Assembly: GCF_002646595.1 (NCBI RefSeq)
Contig: NZ_PDUD01000021.1
Span: forward strand, 1-64,000
Direction of reading: 5' to 3'
DNA from: Flavilitoribacter nigricans DSM 23189 = NBRC 102662
Lineage (GTDB): Bacteria; Bacteroidota; Bacteroidia; Chitinophagales; Saprospiraceae
Length of the DNA stretch: 64,000 nucleotides
Within the stretch, counting starts at the first letter, position 1; each line of letters begins with the position of its first letter. Positions 1 through 6,556 of the stretch are shown here, piece by piece. Under the pieces are notes generated by a model. It was not told the DNA's origin. It saw only the letters and a program-made list of their open reading frames with translations, and made no database searches. Made by a program: the position numbers and the translations under genes.

Positions 1-35
1 CCGACTGCCTGATCCGCCTTAATGCTATCAATCAT
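1..35 (-). CDS. IS3-family transposase OrfB, N-terminal fragment at window edge
   Basis: The ATG at 35-33 overlaps the TGA of orfA (ATGA), in the -1 frame, which is the classic IS3 arrangement. It gives translational coupling or a frameshift fusion of OrfA with the DDE transposase OrfB. Only the first 11 complete codons (MIDSIKADQAV) are visible before the window ends. The catalytic DDE residues are not in the window, so integrity of the transposase cannot be judged. Confidence 0.6.
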   Translation of the reverse strand, partial: MIDSIKADQAV

Positions 36-328
36 TTCTTCTTGGCGTCTTGGGCCTGGTACTTTTTTATCATCTCATAGCCTTGTTGCAGTATATTATG
101 GTTGATGCTCAGTTCAGCAAACATTTTTTTGAGACGGGCGTTCTCCTCCTCCAGTTCCTTCAATCGACGTTTATCCTCGTCCTGTTCGATAGCCAGATCC
201 TTCTTCCATTTATAAAAAGTAGCTGGGCTGATCTGATGTTTTCGGCAAATTACTTCTACCGATTGACCGGCATCTTGTTCAGCCAGGATCGCCAGACGTT
301 GAGATTCGGTAAAATCACTCTTACGCAT
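32..328 (-). CDS. IS3-family transposase OrfA (helix-turn-helix protein)
   Basis: 98 residues, the usual OrfA size. The N-terminal half is a transposase_8-type helix-turn-helix (RLAILAEQDAGQSVEVICRK followed by HQISPATFYKWKKD), which binds the element's terminal repeats. Residues about 48-75 form a charged leucine-zipper-like coiled coil (EDKRRLKELEEENARLKKMF) as used for OrfA multimerisation. The stop overlaps the start of orfB by ATGA. It lies inside the IS element that interrupts the neighbouring serine recombinase and appears intact. Confidence 0.9.
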   Translation of the reverse strand: MRKSDFTESQRLAILAEQDAGQSVEVICRKHQISPATFYKWKKDLAIEQDEDKRRLKELEEENARLKKMFAELSINHNILQQGYEMIKKYQAQDAKKK

Positions 329-370
329 CTGATAAGTTTTTTGAAAGTTAGATAATTTCTTGCTAACTCT

Positions 371-664
371 CTACTCATTTTTGGTTGCGCGATTTGGGAA
401 GAGCACACCTGCGCCTTTTTCCTCAATCTCATTGACCAGGTTGATCAGATCTCGGAGGGATCTGCCCATCCGGTCTAATTTCCAGGTAATAATCACATCA
501 CCTTCTCTGAGCTGATCGATCATCCGTCGGAGTTCCGGCCGCGCCGCTTTGGCACCACTGATCTTTTCCTGATAGATCTGTTTGCAACCTTCTTTCTGAA
601 GTGCATCCAGTTGAAGAGAAAGATTCTGCTCTTTGGTGCTAACTCTGGCGTATCCGATCTTCAT
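371..664 (-). pseudogene. Serine recombinase (resolvase/invertase family), truncated by the IS element
   Basis: The 97-aa frame is the N-terminal catalytic domain of a resolvase/invertase (Hin/Gin/Tn3-resolvase type). It opens with MKIGYARVSTKEQNLSLQ, where the serine of RVST is the family nucleophile, and contains the WKLDRMGRS motif. Family members run to about 180-200 residues with a C-terminal helix-turn-helix that binds DNA. Here similarity stops after residue 83 and the last 14 residues are encoded by the IS end, so the DNA-binding domain is lost. Native sequence is roughly 408-664. It is probably inactive in site-specific recombination. Resolvase and invertase subfamilies cannot be told apart from this fragment. 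Confidence 0.85.
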
Positions 665-713
665 GAGTGTTTGCTAAAAAGGTTATGGCAGCAAAATACC
701 ATACGCTGATTTG

Positions 714-757
714 AAAAACTAGTTTTTTGTACGAAACTTTCGGGAAAAAGTTCCGTA
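714..757. promoter_or_regulatory. Candidate recombinase binding (res/crossover) or operator site
   Basis: Two adjacent dyad symmetries, AAAAACTAGTTTTT (714-727) and TACGAAACTTT-6 nt-AAAGTTCCGTA (730-757), lie 50-95 bp upstream of the serine recombinase start. Serine resolvases act at res sites made of several inverted subsites next to their own gene, and often repress themselves there. The position fits that pattern, but the sequence has not been matched to a known res site. Confidence 0.35.
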
Positions 758-925
758 AATTATTGAAGAAGAAGTGTTTGAGAAAACCTCCGTTTTTTTT
801 TGACGGGCAACTGAGAAGCGATAATGGTTATTTGTTTTAAAACATTTCAATAATCGGCAGTTACAATTCCATTTGATATATACCTTGTGCCAACTTGTGT
901 AGATGTTATCATCAAAACAGTCTAA

Positions 926-962
926 TTAAAAAAAAGAAAGGAACAGTTAACGTTCCTTTCTT
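926..962 (-). terminator. Leftward intrinsic terminator of the XRE/chimera unit
   Basis: The stem AAGAAAGGAAC / GTTCCTTTCTT (934-944 / 952-962, 11 perfect pairs, 7-nt loop) is followed on the minus strand by a run of eight Ts (from within the stem to about 928). It lies about 240 bp past the stop of the XRE gene, the last leftward gene of the unit. Confidence 0.6.
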
Positions 963-969
963 CGAAATC

Positions 970-1018
970 AGATACGGACTCTGATGGTAAGGATTTCGGC
1001 AACGGTTTAGGCCCCGTC
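970..1018 (+). repeat. Left copy of a perfect 49-bp inverted repeat
   Basis: Identical, in opposite orientation, to 4829-4877, which is the 5' coding end of the 119-aa gene. In this copy the reading frame runs straight into Lys-stop (AAATAG) and there is no in-frame start upstream. It is therefore a displaced fragment of that gene's beginning, not a second gene. It sits between the XRE gene and its terminator. Confidence 0.9.
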
Positions 1019-1202
1019 AAATAGTTTGCCAAAATCTGAACTTTAAATTTTCTTTTCTTTTAGGTCATCCCCTAGAATAATTTTGGGCAATAATGACATC
1101 AAGGTTTATTTGTTTTCAGTTTTGCTACTGAGAGTTGCTTCTTATTTCTATGAAATAAGATTGACTTTAAAGGTTTCAGAACAAAGTTGAATAACCTAGG
1201 CT

Positions 1203-1652
1203 TTAATTTAAAAGTTCATGACTAGATAGCTCTACTTTATTCTTTAGCAGTTCTTCAAATTCCGATTTAAGGTTTTTCATATTAGAAATTTCCTCTTGAA
1301 TTTTGATTTTGTCATCCTCTAATTTCCTTAACTGATTTTGCTTTTCTCTTGCTAGAAGAGCCTTGAAATAAATAGTCTTCAAGAAATCAAAGGTATCATG
1401 TAGTAACACAGAAAATTCATCCGATTCATCTTTCAAATCACCTTGAGCAATAAAAACAAGAAGATGTGGTGGAATTCTTAAACCATTCTTGGCAATGACT
1501 TCCAAATTCTCAAGATTTAGATTTCGTTCTCCTCGTTCGATCTGTGATAAAAAGCTTTGTGAAATCTTATTATCACACCTTTCAAGAAGTTGTTTCTGAC
1601 TAAGACCTAAAGTTTTTCTAACTCTTACAATTGCCTTACCGATTTCGATCAT
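1203..1652 (-). CDS. XRE-family helix-turn-helix regulator with C-terminal coiled coil
   Basis: 149 residues. Residues 5-62 form an HTH_3/XRE DNA-binding domain: an RVRKTLGLSQKQLLERCD helix pair, then SQSFLSQIERGERNLNLENL, the recognition helix and following turn of the family. The rest (about 85-145) is highly charged and predicted coiled coil (REKQNQLRKLEDDKIKIQEE), probably a dimerisation arm. It is the last gene of a leftward unit, 71 bp after the 906-aa chimera, and both lie inside the 49-bp inverted repeats. A role as repressor of its own unit is an inference; two dyads upstream of the first gene (4945-4961, 5010-5027) are candidate operators. The DNA is AT-rich compared with the bulk of the window. 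Confidence 0.85.
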   Translation of the reverse strand: MIEIGKAIVRVRKTLGLSQKQLLERCDNKISQSFLSQIERGERNLNLENLEVIAKNGLRIPPHLLVFIAQGDLKDESDEFSVLLHDTFDFLKTIYFKALLAREKQNQLRKLEDDKIKIQEEISNMKNLKSEFEELLKNKVELSSHELLN

Positions 1653-1723
1653 GATCTTTTTTTTTGATTTGGAAAAAATTGGACTTTACGTAATTCTCCA
1701 TCATCTGCAAGATGGTAGAAGAA

Positions 1724-4444
1724 CTAAGCCCTAATTTGAAGGTCAAAGTTATCTTCTGATTTAAGAAATAAATCTAGAAATCTCGGCTTAAATTCTGAGA
1801 TCGAAATAAACTTTTTGACCTGGTGATTGAAATAAGTTTCTTGAATTGCAACTTGAGAAATCCTCTCAAAGGAATCAAAAGATGCACTTATTTCATGTTT
1901 ATACCTTAAAAGCAAAACTTCTTTCGTGAAAGAAATTTCCTTATTCTTTTTACTAACTTCAGCTTGAAGTATTTTTGAATCAACTGTTATCAAAGCCCGC
2001 TTATCCTGTATCTTAACAATCTTTTTTTCAAAAAATTCCCAAACTTTCTGTACACTGTATCTTCGATTTTTAGTAGGTCCATTTAAGAGTTTATTGATTA
2101 TGATTGGATCACGACCACTAAGTCTTTTCTTGTTGAATGGTGTATTAAGTAGGCAATTCATCAAATTTAGCCGTCTAGAATTAAGTTCTTCCTCGATTTT
2201 ATCAAAAACACACAAGCTCTTCCTAAAGGCCTCTACAGTTCTATTACTATTACTATATTGAATATGAATAGCAAAATTCGGATTCGATTGATTGGGAACT
2301 CCAAAAACGTGAGAGAATTTTGGAACGTTATCGCTTTTTTCTAGAATTTTTATCTCATTGTAATAATCAAACTTACTTTGTACTAACCAATCATTAAAAA
2401 ACTCAAAAGCACATATCTTATCCTGATATATAGCAAATAAGTTGAGTTGATGAGTTTTATCAAAAATACAAATAGGAATGTTCAAAAAATTTTCCATTAT
2501 CAGATTCACGGAATATATTCCATCCCATCGGGTCTTTCTATCTAAAAAATTTTTAACCAGAGTATTAAGTGAATTTTTTAAAGAAATTAACCTATTATGA
2601 ACATGACTAATTACAAGCTTCTCTTTTCGTATTTTTAACAGCTGATGGTCATACCATTTAGCCGAAATACTCTGAATAATTTTTTTTAGCTCTGGCCAAT
2701 TGAAGATTTTGAATGATTCCTTTTTTTGAAAAGTTGCAATTAGAGTTTTACAATTTTCAATTAGTTGATTGTTTCTAATATTCTTTGATACTCTATTCCC
2801 TATGCGCTGCTGATACCACCATTTGAGGACGGTTAAACTATGAGCACTAATATTATAAGCATAAGAATCGATTAGAATTGAGATTATCGCCCTTTCCCTA
2901 TGCATTCTTTCCAGTTGATTAGAAATTTTATCAGAACGTATACTCTTAATCAGCGAAGAATTTGAATTAGAAAGAAAAGTTAAAGGATGTAATAAGAAAT
3001 GGGGCTGATACACATCAAAATATCCTTCTATAACTGAAGATTTCAATTTTTTTGCTACGTCACTGTCTTGCTTTGTTTTTCTTAATTCCCGTACATTACC
3101 ACTCCAGTCATATTCTGCTAGAAAGATTCTATTGACTTTATTAATAAAAAAATTCTGTAGCCTTTCCGAATGGTAATACCCACATAGTGGAATCTCAATG
3201 GGAAAAATATTTAACCTTTCATAGAGACCTTTCCGAAAGCGCCCTTCCGCTACTTCAGTTGGCATTATCTTATTGGTAGCGGTCAGCACTTGCACATCCA
3301 GCACGATATCCTGCTTGGCGTCCAGCGGCCAAATGGTTTTCTTTTGCAGAAACTGCAGCAGTTTGCCTTGGCTGTTGGGGTCTAGGTCGCCGATCTCGTC
3401 CAGAAAAACAATTCCCTGATTGGCCAGTTCCAAACGGCCGGTGCGGTCTTCCTTCAGATCGGTATAGCTACCCTTTTTTGCGCCGAATAACTCGGCTTCC
3501 AGCATCCTTTTCGCGATATTGGAAATAAAAATCTCTTCAAAGGGATGCTTGTGCCTTTGCGAACTATTGTAATGCAGCGAATGAGCAGCGATGCTCTTGC
3601 CAACACCAGTATCCCCAGTGATCATTACGGTAAGATCAGGTTTTTCGGCGGCGATTTTTAGAGACCTTCTCAGTCTTTCCATCTGTGGTGAACCACCAAT
3701 TATCGGAAAATCCGGATGCTGGATAAACTCATGACGATCCTTTATCTCTTGCAGTTTCTTGTTTTCTTTTTCCAGTTCTTCGACCTTGCTCTTTAGATTG
3801 GCATCCCGTATCACCTGCTGGAAGGTGGCGTCCCAAACCTCATACTTGTAATCTCCCTTGTACAGGAAATTTTGAGCGCCCCGGTAAAGAGCCTCTACTG
3901 CGGTTTGGTAGTCGCTATTCCCGGTAACTACAATGATCGGAATACCTGGCCGCTTTTCCTGAATCTCGGGAATGAGATCCAAACCGATCTTCTCGCCGCT
4001 TTTTTCCAAGACCAAATCCAATAAAATAAGGTCAAAATGCTCCTTTGAATTTAGTTTTTCCCTTAGCTGCTTCACCCCGGCCGCTTCTTCAAAGTCATAA
4101 TGTTTTCGAAAAGCAAAACTCAAGGCATGAATATATTCTAAGTCATCATCTATCAGCAAAATCGTAGTTTTTTGTTGCATCATGTTCTTAATATTCTTTT
4201 CATTTTTCACATCAATATGCGATTGTCTACCTTGAGGATTAATTAAACACCGTTCTTGTGGAAATTCACAGCAATCATCTGTTGAATCTATTCCAAGGGA
4301 TGTAATACTGGATAAGAGATCCATTCCTGAACTAGTTAATAGAAATTTCAGATTTCTAATAATATTTCCACCTGTTCCGCCCAAGCCTATAAAAAGTGTA
4401 GGAGGTTCTAATCCATTTAAAAATACCTTGTTATTCATGCTCAT
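1724..4444 (-). CDS. Chimeric protein: tubulin-like N-terminus, response-regulator receiver, AAA+ (sigma-54 activator type), long unknown C-terminus
   Basis: 906 residues. Residues 13-55 read like the start of a tubulin/FtsZ-like (Tubulin_2-type) nucleotide-binding fold, with PPTLFIGLGGTGGNIIR and a second strand ending in IDSTDD. Residues 91-212 are a receiver domain (ILLIDDD; phospho-acceptor Asp143 in LLLDLVL; VTG; K196). A short coiled coil (215-238) leads to an AAA+ core of the sigma-54 activator class, with Walker A GDTGVGKS (277-284), Walker B IVFLDEIGD (345-353) and arginine region 402-410. The GAFTGA loop that contacts sigma-54 is replaced by GSYTDL (325-330), and the lid is shortened before the WSGNVREL motif (447-454). 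About 440 further residues match nothing I recognise. DNA for residues ~92-402 (about 3240-4170) is clearly richer in GC than the AT-rich DNA on both sides, as if a module had been inserted in frame. An internal ATG at 4183 could start a separate protein. Confidence 0.75.
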   Translation of the reverse strand: MSMNNKVFLNGLEPPTLFIGLGGTGGNIIRNLKFLLTSSGMDLLSSITSLGIDSTDDCCEFPQERCLINPQGRQSHIDVKNEKNIKNMMQQKTTILLIDDDLEYIHALSFAFRKHYDFEEAAGVKQLREKLNSKEHFDLILLDLVLEKSGEKIGLDLIPEIQEKRPGIPIIVVTGNSDYQTAVEALYRGAQNFLYKGDYKYEVWDATFQQVIRDANLKSKVEELEKENKKLQEIKDRHEFIQHPDFPIIGGSPQMERLRRSLKIAAEKPDLTVMITGDTGVGKSIAAHSLHYNSSQRHKHPFEEIFISNIAKRMLEAELFGAKKGSYTDLKEDRTGRLELANQGIVFLDEIGDLDPNSQGKLLQFLQKKTIWPLDAKQDIVLDVQVLTATNKIMPTEVAEGRFRKGLYERLNIFPIEIPLCGYYHSERLQNFFINKVNRIFLAEYDWSGNVRELRKTKQDSDVAKKLKSSVIEGYFDVYQPHFLLHPLTFLSNSNSSLIKSIRSDKISNQLERMHRERAIISILIDSYAYNISAHSLTVLKWWYQQRIGNRVSKNIRNNQLIENCKTLIATFQKKESFKIFNWPELKKIIQSISAKWYDHQLLKIRKEKLVISHVHNRLISLKNSLNTLVKNFLDRKTRWDGIYSVNLIMENFLNIPICIFDKTHQLNLFAIYQDKICAFEFFNDWLVQSKFDYYNEIKILEKSDNVPKFSHVFGVPNQSNPNFAIHIQYSNSNRTVEAFRKSLCVFDKIEEELNSRRLNLMNCLLNTPFNKKRLSGRDPIIINKLLNGPTKNRRYSVQKVWEFFEKKIVKIQDKRALITVDSKILQAEVSKKNKEISFTKEVLLLRYKHEISASFDSFERISQVAIQETYFNHQVKKFISISEFKPRFLDLFLKSEDNFDLQIRA

Positions 4445-4525
4445 AAGCTTTAGCTGATATTAACTTAACAGTATGTTCTTTAAAAACTTCTGCCTGGTAG
4501 AAAGCGATGGTTTAAACAATTTATT

Positions 4526-4885
4526 TCATTGCAGTAAGTGAGCTAATGCCTCATAAGTGGCAATTGCTTTTCCAATAATCTCCAATGCTTTGGCTATCGC
4601 CTGTAACGTATCTTCGTTCATATTTACAAGTGTATCATCATCGGGATTCTCATTTTCCGATAAAACCCCTCTAACTAGCTTCAATGTTTCAATTGTGATT
4701 TGACCTAATTGAAGCAATTCATCATGTGAAAATTCAATTAACTTGTCTTTCTCCTTAGGTAATTCATTTGGAAAGCCATTTTTGCTTAAAAAGTTTTCCC
4801 ATTTTTCGATAAGCAAATCACAGCATTCGACGGGGCCTAAACCGTTGCCGAAATCCTTACCATCAGAGTCCGTATCTAAGTTCAT
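4526..4885 (-). CDS. Unknown 119-aa acidic protein, first gene of the inverted-repeat unit
   Basis: The start is placed at the ATG 4885 (MNLDTDSDGKDF) because a longer frame back to 4963 would run through a dyad-symmetric site and a hydrophobic, cysteine-containing leader with no support. Codons 3-19 are the 49-bp sequence repeated in inverse at 970-1018. The peptide starts with an Asp-rich DTDSDGKD segment, then GNGLGPVECC with two adjacent cysteines, then amphipathic helices to the end (HDELLQLGQITIETLKLVRG; AIAKALEIIGKAIATYEALA). No family recognised. It is 81 bp ahead of the chimera gene, same strand, probably co-transcribed. The conserved short N-terminus and helical body would suit a small binding partner of the large protein, but nothing in the sequence proves this. 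Confidence 0.6.
   Translation of the reverse strand: MNLDTDSDGKDFGNGLGPVECCDLLIEKWENFLSKNGFPNELPKEKDKLIEFSHDELLQLGQITIETLKLVRGVLSENENPDDDTLVNMNEDTLQAIAKALEIIGKAIATYEALAHLLQ
4829..4877 (-). repeat. Right copy of a perfect 49-bp inverted repeat
   Basis: Identical to 970-1018 on the opposite strand. It begins 8 bp after the first base of the start codon of the 119-aa gene and covers codons 3-19. The two copies enclose 3,810 bp, holding the rest of that gene, the chimera and the XRE gene. Confidence 0.9.
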
Positions 4886-4944
4886 AGGCAAGTAGGTTTT
4901 TATCTTTCGCCAATACCAGACAGAAATTTTCAAAGAACAAAAAA

Positions 4945-5027
4945 GCAATATAGTATATTGCAAATAGCAATTTATGTTATTACAAGGATAAATTCTTGTT
5001 TTAACTTTTTTTTAACAATTGTTAAAA
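4945..5027. promoter_or_regulatory. Two candidate operators in front of the 119-aa gene
   Basis: GCAATATA-G-TATATTGC (4945-4961, perfect 8-bp arms) lies 60-76 bp upstream of the start at 4885, and TTTTAACAATTGTTAAAA (5010-5027) is an 18-bp perfect palindrome 125 bp upstream. Dyads of this size are typical targets of dimeric HTH regulators, and the unit encodes its own XRE protein. Binding is inferred, not shown. Confidence 0.4.
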
Positions 5028-5120
5028 TATTGATTTGATCTTAAAAGCTCGCTAGTTCAAACTACGCCCTTTTAGGGAAAGAGATTTCAGTTGATACTCA
5101 TCTTAAAGACGCATGAAAGG

Positions 5121-5150
5121 CGACTGGCCTCTGGGCTAGTCGTTTTCTTT
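5121..5150 (+). terminator. Rightward hairpin with T-tract, no upstream gene
   Basis: CGACTGGCC / GGCTAGTCG (5121-5129 / 5134-5142, one G-U pair, TCTG loop) followed by TTTTCTTT. Its orientation is rightward but both flanking genes run leftward. It may end a short unseen transcript or be a relic of a lost gene. Confidence 0.45.
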
Positions 5151-5402
5151 AGTCGAATTTCATTCGATTCCAAACGTTTCATTTTATATGGCTAGGCTTC
5201 GAGTTGGATTGACAATGAGCCATTTAAACTTTTCTACTGGTATGCGCATCAATCCTTAATTGAATCTCGCTTCTGTATTTACTTCATTTGTCTTTCGGGT
5301 CTGCATTTGAGAACTTAGAAGGGCTGGCGTTCGCTGGTATAATAAAAGTTTAAATCACTTCAATAAATTAATTTTAGATTTTCACCGGATCTAATATCAG
5401 AT

Positions 5403-5870
5403 TTATCTGATGACTACTCCAACCGAAAACCCACTCTCCACCACAAAATCAAAAAATCCAATCTCCACCATCAGCTGCAGGCCCTGGTCGGTAGGGTAGC
5501 CCTCTTTGATAAAAGTATAAGCCCTCCGGAACCAGGTCAAAGCCTCCTCCCGCATTGCTTTTTCGGCATAGATCATGCCGATCTCCATGAGTGTCACAGC
5601 ACAGGTATATGTATCCCTTTCTGCCGGGAAGTTTTCCACCAGGATGGATTTGTAGTAAAGCGCACCGTCCAGATCTTCCGAATAGCCTTCGTGCGCATAA
5701 AGATATCGGGATAGCTCAAAGACGGCATTGATATCGCCGGCACGGGCCTGTTGCCAGTAGGGGCGAAGTCTCGGATCGATGAGGGTTGATTGAGCGCCTA
5801 GGGTTTGGTTACTTGCAGAATAGTTGTCATACTTTTTACTCCCTTTTTGGTTGATACTCAAACATTCCAA
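5403..5870 (-). CDS. Sel1/TPR-like repeat protein, start uncertain
   Basis: The longest frame is 155 residues. Residues about 32-125 resemble Sel1/TPR helical repeats (AGDINAVFELSRYLYAHEGY; IGMIYAEKAMREEALTWFRR), folds normally used for protein-protein contact. The frame opens only with TTG at 5870 and its first 30 residues look non-conserved. A much better initiation site exists in another frame: GGGAG, 8 nt, then ATG at 5830, which reads MTTILQVTKP and hits TAG. A single-base shift there would join that start to the repeat domain, so the gene may be frameshifted. Codon and GC content are closer to the main chromosome than to the AT-rich genes on either side. Function unknown. Confidence 0.55.
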   Translation of the reverse strand: MECLSINQKGSKKYDNYSASNQTLGAQSTLIDPRLRPYWQQARAGDINAVFELSRYLYAHEGYSEDLDGALYYKSILVENFPAERDTYTCAVTLMEIGMIYAEKAMREEALTWFRRAYTFIKEGYPTDQGLQLMVEIGFFDFVVESGFSVGVVIR

Positions 5871-6025
5871 TAGAAATAACTTAATCTGTAATATAAAAAA
5901 ATAGGTAAACGTGTAAGCGTATTAGTTAATGAATTTATTTTTTGAACCAGAAAAGTTTGTATTTATTTTGTTATGTGCTAATTTTACTGATGTGACATAG
6001 ATTTATCCCTTTTAAATAGCCCCAT

Positions 6026-6556
6026 ATGGTTCAAAAAATTTCTAAAGGGTTTTCAAAAAGTAAAGAACTTAGGAAAAAGACAAACCCCTTTATCATTTCC
6101 ATAATATTTCTTTTTGGTGTCGCGATATATTTTGGATTACCACCATTTTTAGAAAAAGGTCAGGATGGGGGTTATATACTTTCCAGACAAAGGCAGGAGG
6201 ATTTTGATAAAAAGCCATTGAAGTCAGAAAATGTAGAAGTGTACCGTTTGATTGCAGGCCTTAGGGGTAACTATCCATGTATCAATTGCAATAAGGGTAT
6301 CCAGCAAATTCTTTTATTTCCAGGAGAGGTTTGGAAATATGGAATAAGCAGGAATGGACGAAAAAGATACAATGAGAACTTCTACTCGTCAAGTAATTTG
6401 GTTTATCAAACAATTACTATTACGGATATTTTGAGCGCTGAAAAACTTGAATTAGAATTGATAATAGGATATCCACTCTTGCCAGAATGCCAAAAAAGAA
6501 TGAAATTGCAACAAATCTTTTTGAAACGACCTCCAGGAAATGCAATAGACAAATGA
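6026..6556 (+). CDS. Membrane-anchored protein with toxin-like (possibly GIY-YIG-like) C-terminus
   Basis: 176 residues, AT-rich. A single hydrophobic segment at about 21-42 (FIISIIFLFGVAIYFGLPPF) follows a basic N-terminus, consistent with an inner-membrane anchor. The C-terminal part (about 70-176) contains GEVWKYGISRNGRKRY, an acidic LELELIIGYPLLPE stretch and the terminal RPPGNAIDK. This layout recalls C-terminal toxin modules of Rhs-like polymorphic toxins with GIY-YIG-type nuclease folds (Tyr-x-Gly-Ile-Ser...Arg-Tyr, then a Glu). I make this comparison by eye; a catalytic function is not established. It overlaps the next gene by ATGA, so the two are translationally coupled, as toxin and immunity genes often are. 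Confidence 0.6.
   Translation: MVQKISKGFSKSKELRKKTNPFIISIIFLFGVAIYFGLPPFLEKGQDGGYILSRQRQEDFDKKPLKSENVEVYRLIAGLRGNYPCINCNKGIQQILLFPGEVWKYGISRNGRKRYNENFYSSSNLVYQTITITDILSAEKLELELIIGYPLLPECQKRMKLQQIFLKRPPGNAIDK

Larger units (their letters stand above)
1..407 (-). mobile_element. IS3-family insertion sequence, one end, cut by window edge
   Basis: Two overlapping leftward frames typical of IS3 elements (orfA, then orfB) lie here. The outer end is inferred at about position 407: read leftward, the recombinase frame loses family similarity after Glu-Lys-Gly-Ala-Gly, and the DNA there continues as TGTGCTCTTCCC, beginning with the TG dinucleotide usual for IS3-family ends. The other end lies beyond position 1, so neither the matching terminal repeat nor the target duplication can be checked. 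The exact boundary is therefore an inference. Confidence 0.75.
665..1202. other. Intergenic stretch with palindromes, a terminator and half of an inverted repeat
   Basis: No gene seen. Items present: a perfect palindrome AAAAACTAGTTTTT at 714-727; an inverted repeat with 11-bp arms and one mismatch at 730-740/747-757; a leftward terminator at 926-962; the left copy of a 49-bp inverted repeat at 970-1018; and a 9-bp-arm hairpin (TCTTATTTC / GAAATAAGA) at 1140-1160, about 40 bp past the stop of the XRE gene. Confidence 0.6.
4886..5402. other. Intergenic stretch upstream of the chimera unit, with dyads and a hairpin
   Basis: About 517 bp without a supported gene. It contains the dyad at 4945-4961, an 18-bp perfect palindrome at 5010-5027 and a rightward terminator-like hairpin at 5121-5150. 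The remainder is AT-rich and shows no reading frame I would defend. Confidence 0.5.

Noticed and set aside
1140-1160. Hairpin TCTTATTTC/GAAATAAGA as a terminator of the XRE gene
   Set aside because: No T-tract on the minus strand; the hairpin at 926-962 is the better terminator.
4183-4186. Internal ATG in the chimera gene as start of a separate response-regulator gene
   Set aside because: Kept as a possibility, but the upstream 87 codons are in frame with no stop and have their own motif, so a single fused product is the simpler reading.
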